Of a stretch of 64,000 nucleotides of DNA, positions 59,590-64,000 are shown piece after piece. Numbering within the stretch: the stretch's first letter is position 1; each line of letters starts with the position of its first letter. The notes under the pieces are model-generated. The model saw only the letters and a list, made by a program, of their open reading frames with translations. It searched no databases and was not told where the DNA came from. The DNA is from Candidatus Gastranaerophilales bacterium HUM_1 (GTDB taxonomy: Bacteria > Cyanobacteriota > Vampirovibrionia > Gastranaerophilales > Gastranaerophilaceae): NCBI GenBank assembly GCA_002103105.1, contig DAAY01000008.1:62001-126000 (forward strand), written 5' to 3'. The translations under genes were made by a program, and so were the position numbers.

Positions 59590-60186
59590 TTAAATTTCGT
59601 GACGACCTTCAATTGCTTTTGCAATTGTAATTTCGTCTGCGTATTCTAAATCAGCACCAACAGGCAAACCAAAAGCAATTCTTGAAACCTTTATACCAAA
59701 AGGCTTGATAAGTTTTGTCAAATATAGACTCGTTGCTTCGCCTTCAACTGATGGGCTTAATGCCAAAATAACTTCTTTTACTTCATCATTTGTCAAACGG
59801 TTCAACAACTCTTTTATACGAATATCATCAGCTCCAATTCCATCCATTGGAGAAATTAAACCTTGCAAAACATGATACAAGCCCTTAAATTCATTCGTTT
59901 TTTCAATCGCAATCAAATCTTTAGTTTCCGCAATTACGCATATTGTTGACCTATCACGTTGAGAAGAAGAACAAATCTCACAAGGACTAGTTGCAGAAAG
60001 ATTAAAACAAATCTCACACGTATGGGTATTTTGTTTTGCATCAATAATAGCTTTTGCAAAATTTTCAACCTCTGGCATTGGCATTCTCAACAAGTGAAAA
60101 GCCATTCTTTGTGCAGACTTTGGCCCAACCGATGGAAACTTTTGAAATTGTTCAATCAATGTCGCTATGGATTTCGGATAAATCAT
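59590..60186 (-). CDS. recR: Recombination protein RecR
   Basis: 198 residues, complete. Helix-hairpin-helix FPSVGPKSAQRMAFHLL (17-33), zinc site with Cys57, Cys60, Cys69 and Cys72, a Toprim region (ICVIAETKDLIAIEKT and YHVLQGLISPMDGIG), and the Walker-like C-terminal motif. It acts with RecO and RecF in gap repair. It lies downstream of ybaB, the usual arrangement, but a terminator lies between. Confidence 0.95.
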   Translation of the reverse strand: MIYPKSIATLIEQFQKFPSVGPKSAQRMAFHLLRMPMPEVENFAKAIIDAKQNTHTCEICFNLSATSPCEICSSSQRDRSTICVIAETKDLIAIEKTNEFKGLYHVLQGLISPMDGIGADDIRIKELLNRLTNDEVKEVILALSPSVEGEATSLYLTKLIKPFGIKVSRIAFGLPVGADLEYADEITIAKAIEGRHEI

Positions 60187-60218
60187 AAATATAAACCTCT
60201 TCTCAAAACTTAAAAAAG

Positions 60219-60243
60219 AAGTCCTCCCTTTGTGGAAGGACTT
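60219..60243 (-). terminator. Terminator between ybaB and recR
   Basis: On the minus strand AAGTCCTTCC, loop, GGAGGACTT followed by C and six T's. Transcription from ybaB may be cut here, leaving recR to read-through or its own promoter. Confidence 0.75.
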
Positions 60244-60256
60244 ACTTCATAAAAAA

Positions 60257-60598
60257 CTATTTGAATAGTCCAGGAATTTTCAATCCGCCAGTCAATTGTG
60301 ACATTCTTGATTCCATTTCAGCAGAAGCTTTTTGGCTTGCTTGTGTCATCGCTTGAGTAATAACATCTTCAAGCATTTCAACAGTTTCAGAATCAACAGA
60401 AGATGGATTTTCTGGATTGATTGCTTCTGGTTTAAGTGAAATTGATTTAAATTTACCTTGACCATCAAAAAGAACTTTTACAGCTCCACCAGCAGATTCG
60501 CCAGTGATTTCAAGATTAGCTAATTCTTCTTGCATTACACCAGCTTTCTTCTGAACATTTTGAACTTGTTTCATGATATTCATTAAATCCATACCCAT
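60257..60598 (-). CDS. Nucleoid-associated protein YbaB/EbfC
   Basis: 113 residues. The N-terminal helices (DLMNIMKQVQNVQKKAGVMQ and EELANLEITGESAGGAVKVL) and KSISLKPEAINPENPSSVDS match the YbaB fold; the C-terminal end has a second helix (ITQAMTQASQKASAEMESRM). It binds DNA as a dimer. Genes for YbaB and RecR occur together in many bacteria, supporting both names. Divergent from the metalloprotease gene, with 69 bases between. Confidence 0.92.
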   Translation of the reverse strand: MGMDLMNIMKQVQNVQKKAGVMQEELANLEITGESAGGAVKVLFDGQGKFKSISLKPEAINPENPSSVDSETVEMLEDVITQAMTQASQKASAEMESRMSQLTGGLKIPGLFK

Positions 60599-60667
60599 AA
60601 TTTCTTTCTCCTTAAGTCTGTTATAATCTACCTTTTTTTCTCGTACCTTTTATTATACAATAAAAAT

Positions 60668-61459
60668 ATGGAGAAGAAAACATATTTACAAGAATCTGTA
60701 AAAAACGGACGACTAATGCGATGGAACATTATGCCGCTAAAGGTCTATATTGCACCTATGAAATTCTACTCTAAACAAGGTCAGGATTTGAAATACCGTC
60801 AATTTGTTAAACGAGCTTTGGACGAATGGCATAAGGTTTCAAATGGTAAAGTTTCATTTATAATTGTTGATAATTTAATGAGCTCTAACATCAATGTAGA
60901 TTGGAAAAGGGTAGAACGTCAAGCTCTTGGTCACTGCTATTTTCAATACGACAAAGCAAACAGACTATTTAGTGCAGAAGTTGCAATCGGATTAACAGAA
61001 GGACTTGTACACGCAGATTATATGGACGAAGAAGAAGTTTATCACACAATTCTTCACGAGATAGGTCATGCGGTAGGCTTGGGACACAGTCCATTCAAAA
61101 AAGATATTATGTACACTCCGCACCAAAAAGGGATTATGCACGTAGGAGAAGGAGATAGACTATCAATAAACTGGCTATATACCTTTCCTCAAGGAAAAAC
61201 AGTTGCAGAAATTGCATCTAAATATGGGGTTTCTGGAAGCGATATTGATGAAGTTGTTTCTCGTATAATTTCAAAACAAACAAAAACAGATTTTGAAAAA
61301 GTGAAAGATACGATTGCCCCTCAAGAGCAAAGAAATCTATTGGATGAATCTGAAAACATCGCAAATTTGAGAAAGTATCACATGACTCTTCAAAATATTA
61401 AAATCCCAGGGGCATTACAAGAACAAATCCGTAAACATTATAGGGATATGAATTCATAA
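60668..61459 (+). CDS. Matrixin-like zinc metalloprotease (263 aa)
   Basis: The zinc motif is HEIGHAVGLGHS (His130, Glu131, His134, His140), the metzincin form, followed by a Met turn in KDIMYTP (Met148). The upstream beta strand MRWNIMPLKVYIAPMKFYSK and FVKRALDEWHKVSNGKVSF resemble the matrixin fold with its SDW-type helix. No signal peptide or prodomain is seen, unusual for a protease of this class. The C-terminal 80 residues are helical and unrecognised. Substrate unknown. Divergent from ybaB. Confidence 0.78.
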   Translation: MEKKTYLQESVKNGRLMRWNIMPLKVYIAPMKFYSKQGQDLKYRQFVKRALDEWHKVSNGKVSFIIVDNLMSSNINVDWKRVERQALGHCYFQYDKANRLFSAEVAIGLTEGLVHADYMDEEEVYHTILHEIGHAVGLGHSPFKKDIMYTPHQKGIMHVGEGDRLSINWLYTFPQGKTVAEIASKYGVSGSDIDEVVSRIISKQTKTDFEKVKDTIAPQEQRNLLDESENIANLRKYHMTLQNIKIPGALQEQIRKHYRDMNS

Positions 61460-61486
61460 CCACAATATTAACAAAAATTTATCGTT

Positions 61487-61515
61487 TTTGCCTGTTTTGT
61501 TTTTTTGTGTATAAT
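61487..61515 (+). promoter_or_regulatory. Promoter of the accD-accA operon
   Basis: TTTGCC (61487-61492), 17 bases, TATAAT (61510-61515), 58 bases before the accD start. The -35 is weak, the -10 perfect. Confidence 0.55.
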
Positions 61516-61573
61516 TGTAAGGTAAGTAAAATTATTTTTTATTTATAGGGATATAGGAAAAGGAAATTTATAT

Positions 61574-62437
61574 ATGACAGTTCAAGATTGGTTTGAAAAG
61601 CGTAAAGAAGCTCAAATTCAACGTAGAGCTTTGGAAGCAAGAGTAGAAATTGAAGCAAACCCTGATTTATGGACTAAATGTGTTCATTGCGATGCTCAAT
61701 TACTAAAGAAGGATATTGAAGATAACAATATGGTATGCCCTGTTTGTGATTACCACTTCAGAGTTAATGCAAGAACCAGAATTAAACAATTATTTGATGA
61801 AGGCTCTTTTGAAGAATTATTTACAGATATAAAACCAACAGACCCGTTGGAATTTGTCGATACAGAAAGCTACAAAGATAGAATTGAAGCAGCTCAGAAA
61901 AAAACTGGATTAAATGATGCAGTTGTTACTGGTCTTGGAACAATTGATGGACACAAAGTTTCTTGTGCCGTTATGGATTTTGACTTTATGGGCGGTTCAA
62001 TGGGTAGTGTTGTAGGAGAAAAAGTTACTCGTGCAATGGAAAAAGCCATTGAATTAAAACTTCCAGTTTTAGTTATAACATCTTCAGGTGGAGCTAGAAT
62101 GCAAGAAAGTGCATTGAGTTTGATGCAAATGGCAAAAACAGCTTGTGCTTGTGCAAAACTTGATGAAGCTGGATTGTTATATATCAATTTGATTACAGAT
62201 CCGACTTTTGGTGGTGTTACTGCCAGCTTCGGAACATTAGGCGATATTATCGTAGCAGAACAAGGTGCAAGAGTAGGTTTTGCAGGTCGAAGAGTTATTG
62301 AACAAACAATCAGACAAAAATTACCAGCAGATTTCCAAACTGCTGAATATTTGATGAAGTATGGTCAGGTTGATGTTGTTTCATCTCGTAAAGATTTGAA
62401 AGCTACATTAGCAAATATTTTGGCTATGCACGAATAA
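61574..62437 (+). CDS. accD: Acetyl-CoA carboxylase carboxyltransferase subunit beta
   Basis: 287 residues. N-terminal zinc ribbon with Cys36, Cys39, Cys55 and Cys58 (CVHC and CPVC), then the crotonase-type domain with GGSMGSVVGEKVTRAMEKAI and VITSSGGARMQESALSLMQM. It transfers CO2 from biotin to acetyl-CoA with AccA, the committed step of fatty acid synthesis. 12 bases before accA, so an operon. accB and accC are elsewhere. Confidence 0.95.
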   Translation: MTVQDWFEKRKEAQIQRRALEARVEIEANPDLWTKCVHCDAQLLKKDIEDNNMVCPVCDYHFRVNARTRIKQLFDEGSFEELFTDIKPTDPLEFVDTESYKDRIEAAQKKTGLNDAVVTGLGTIDGHKVSCAVMDFDFMGGSMGSVVGEKVTRAMEKAIELKLPVLVITSSGGARMQESALSLMQMAKTACACAKLDEAGLLYINLITDPTFGGVTASFGTLGDIIVAEQGARVGFAGRRVIEQTIRQKLPADFQTAEYLMKYGQVDVVSSRKDLKATLANILAMHE

Positions 62438-62449
62438 GGAGAAACATTA

Positions 62450-63406
62450 ATGGCTACAGCTTTAGATTTTGAAAAACCAATATTGGAAATTCAAGAAAAA
62501 ATTGAGGAACTAAAAAAAATGAGTTTGGAATCTGGTATGGATTTAAATAAAGATATAGAAACATTGGAACAAGAAGCAGAAGATTTCAAAAAAGAACTCT
62601 TTGCAAACCTTGACCCTACGCAAAAAATGCAGATTGCAAGACATCCTGAACGTCCAAAATTTTTGGATTACGTAAATCTAATGTGTACTGATTTCATAGA
62701 ACTTCACGGAGATCACGTTGGAACAGATGATAGAGCAATCGTTGGGGGATTGGCAAAACTTGACGGCAAACCCGTAATGATTATTGGTACAATGAAAGGA
62801 AAATCTACAAAAGAAAACCTTGAATATAACTTTGGGATGCCACAACCAGAAGGTTACAGAAAAGCGTTAAGATTGTTCAAACACGCAAACAAATTCAATA
62901 TTCCGATTGTTACTATTATTGATACTCCAGGAGCTTACCCAGGAATTAGTGCAGAAGAACATGCTCAAGGGGCTGCAATTGCAATGAACCTTAGAGAAAT
63001 GGCTAAATTAAGCGTTCCTGTTGTTGCAATTATCACAGGTGAAGGCTGCTCAGGTGGAGCGTTAGGTTTAGCAGTAGCAAATAAAGTTTATTTGCTAGAA
63101 CACGCTTATTATACAGTAATTTCTCCAGAAGGATGTGCTTCAATCTTGTGGAGAGATGCATCTAAGAATTTGGAAGCCGCAACAGCTCTAAAAATTACGG
63201 CTCCACACTTGTTAGAATTTGGAATAATTGATGGAGCAATAAAAGAACCTACTCGTGGAGCTCATACAGATTATGAAATGATGGCTTCTGAAATGAAGAA
63301 AACTATATTAGAAGCATTAGATGAATTATCTGGTATGTCTGGCGAAGAATTGAGAACTCAACGCTATGACAAATACAGAAAAATGGGTGCATTTTTAGAA
63401 GGTTAA
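62450..63406 (+). CDS. accA: Acetyl-CoA carboxylase carboxyltransferase subunit alpha
   Basis: 318 residues. N-terminal coiled coil (LEIQEKIEELKKMSLESGMD), then RHPERPKFLDYVNLMCTDFI, ELHGDHVGTDDRAIVGGLAK, TIIDTPGAYPGISAEEHAQG and SGGALGLAVANKVYLLEHAY, the AccA signature. It pairs with AccD in an alpha2-beta2 complex. Follows accD closely with AAGGAG before ATG. Confidence 0.96.
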   Translation: MATALDFEKPILEIQEKIEELKKMSLESGMDLNKDIETLEQEAEDFKKELFANLDPTQKMQIARHPERPKFLDYVNLMCTDFIELHGDHVGTDDRAIVGGLAKLDGKPVMIIGTMKGKSTKENLEYNFGMPQPEGYRKALRLFKHANKFNIPIVTIIDTPGAYPGISAEEHAQGAAIAMNLREMAKLSVPVVAIITGEGCSGGALGLAVANKVYLLEHAYYTVISPEGCASILWRDASKNLEAATALKITAPHLLEFGIIDGAIKEPTRGAHTDYEMMASEMKKTILEALDELSGMSGEELRTQRYDKYRKMGAFLEG

Positions 63407-63441
63407 TTATAAAAAACTCTAAATATAGGATAAATTATTTA

Positions 63442-63463
63442 AGGCGGAATGTTTGTTCCGCCT
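63442..63463 (+). terminator. Hairpin between accA and prmA
   Basis: AGGCGGAA, six bases, TTCCGCCT: an 8-bp perfect stem with weak T tail (AAATTATAT), 21 bases before the ATG of the next gene. It may be a weak terminator or attenuator. Confidence 0.6.
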
Positions 63464-63484
63464 AAATTATATAAAAGGATAGAT

Positions 63485-64000
63485 ATGGATAAAAATTATT
63501 TTGAATTAAGACTTAAAATTAATCCCGAGATGGAAGATTTGATTGCGGAAATTTTCTTCGATAACTTTGATTGTGAGGGCGTTGTTTTAGCTGAAGAAAC
63601 ATACAAAGACCTTGAAATGATTTCAACAACAGAAGGAACTCTAAAAATCTTCTTAAAAGACGATGATTCAACAACATTTGAAGATATGAAATATGATATC
63701 GAAAATGTTTTAGATTTATATAGAGAAGAATTTCAATCTAGAGGCTTAACAGATGATGAACTTGGAAGTTGGGATTTTGAATTAGAAGAAAAAAAGACTG
63801 AAGATTGGTCACAAAAATGGAAAGAAAAATGGGATGTAACCCACGTTACAGATAAAATTGCTGTTGTGCCAGATTGGATAGATTATAAACCAAAAGGAAA
63901 TGAAGTTATTATTAAACTTGAGCCAGGATGTGCTTTTGGAACGGGCACACACCAAACGACTCAACTTTGTATGAAGGCTCTTGAAAAATATATGAATAAA
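63485..64000 (+). CDS. prmA: Ribosomal protein L11 methyltransferase (partial, runs off right edge)
   Basis: 172 codons in the window. It begins MDKNYFELRLKINPEMEDLI, with the N-terminal domain that grips L11, and continues to the diagnostic EPGCAFGTGTHQTTQLC, the PrmA motif around the SAM-binding region. It trimethylates lysines and the N-terminus of L11. AAAAGGA precedes ATG by six bases. The Rossmann core beyond this point is outside the window. Confidence 0.92.
   Translation, partial: MDKNYFELRLKINPEMEDLIAEIFFDNFDCEGVVLAEETYKDLEMISTTEGTLKIFLKDDDSTTFEDMKYDIENVLDLYREEFQSRGLTDDELGSWDFELEEKKTEDWSQKWKEKWDVTHVTDKIAVVPDWIDYKPKGNEVIIKLEPGCAFGTGTHQTTQLCMKALEKYMNK

Noticed and set aside
1..64000. 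CRISPR array or cas genes
   Set aside because: No regularly spaced repeats and no Cas-like protein were seen on either strand.

Overview
The window is AT-rich, densely coded chromosomal DNA from a Gram-negative-type bacterium: it carries lipid A synthesis (lpxK), an Skp/OmpH chaperone, an Omp85/ShlB-type outer-membrane transporter and two MCE/MlaD proteins. The gene set is NAD(H)-sensing Rex, two GH13 glycosidases, flagellar-type export genes, many type IV pilin-like proteins and numerous lineage-restricted Asn/Lys-rich hypotheticals. Together with the AT-rich composition, this fits best a gut member of the non-photosynthetic cyanobacterial sister lineage (Vampirovibrionia/Melainabacteria, Gastranaerophilales). 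That placement is inference from gene content; no 16S rRNA is present.

Layout. 1-5.6 kb is an accessory edge: a truncated RelE/HigB-type toxin gene, a putative ADP-ribosyltransferase, a duplicated promoter with a dead gene start, tRNA-Leu(UAG), an ABC exporter and a CHAP-domain protein. 5.6-12 kb: coaE, an rluB-type gene, a thioesterase, rex, three prepilin-like genes (one fused to YadA-like repeats and an S74 self-cleaving chaperone) and coaX. 12-20 kb: tuf, a cluster of very small proteins including a ribbon-helix-helix regulator, ychF and a 1370-residue GH13 protein. 20-35 kb: ahcY, a TerC-like membrane protein, two paired exported proteins, uvrA, several hypotheticals, obgE, a zinc-ribbon protein, a radical SAM protein, folP and an MCE protein. 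35-42 kb: a minus-strand operon fliE-fliF-(fliG-like)-fliH-flhA. 42-50 kb: an acyltransferase, a GH13 lipoprotein, dCMP deaminase, a degenerate AICAR-transformylase-like protein, and two small operons of coiled-coil or Gly/Ala-rich proteins. 50-64 kb: MCE protein-lpxK, an XRE regulator, nth, ompH-like, an Omp85/TpsB transporter, bioD-bioA, recR, ybaB, a metalloprotease, accD-accA and the start of prmA.

The most interesting pattern is a promoter-like box, CAATT-N13-ATACTTTATATA with exact spacing, in front of six separate genes. A seventh, mutated copy precedes a broken gene. The controlled genes encode the ADP-ribosyltransferase-like protein, the CHAP-domain protein, a 63-residue protein, a ribbon-helix-helix protein with a 57-residue partner, a 95-residue repeat protein and a Lys/Thr-rich protein. 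None has a visible Sec signal. This suggests a coordinated accessory regulon, possibly autoregulated by the ribbon-helix-helix protein. Second in interest are the pilin/YadA/S74 fusion and the flagellar-type export operon with a divergent FliG and no fliI beside it.
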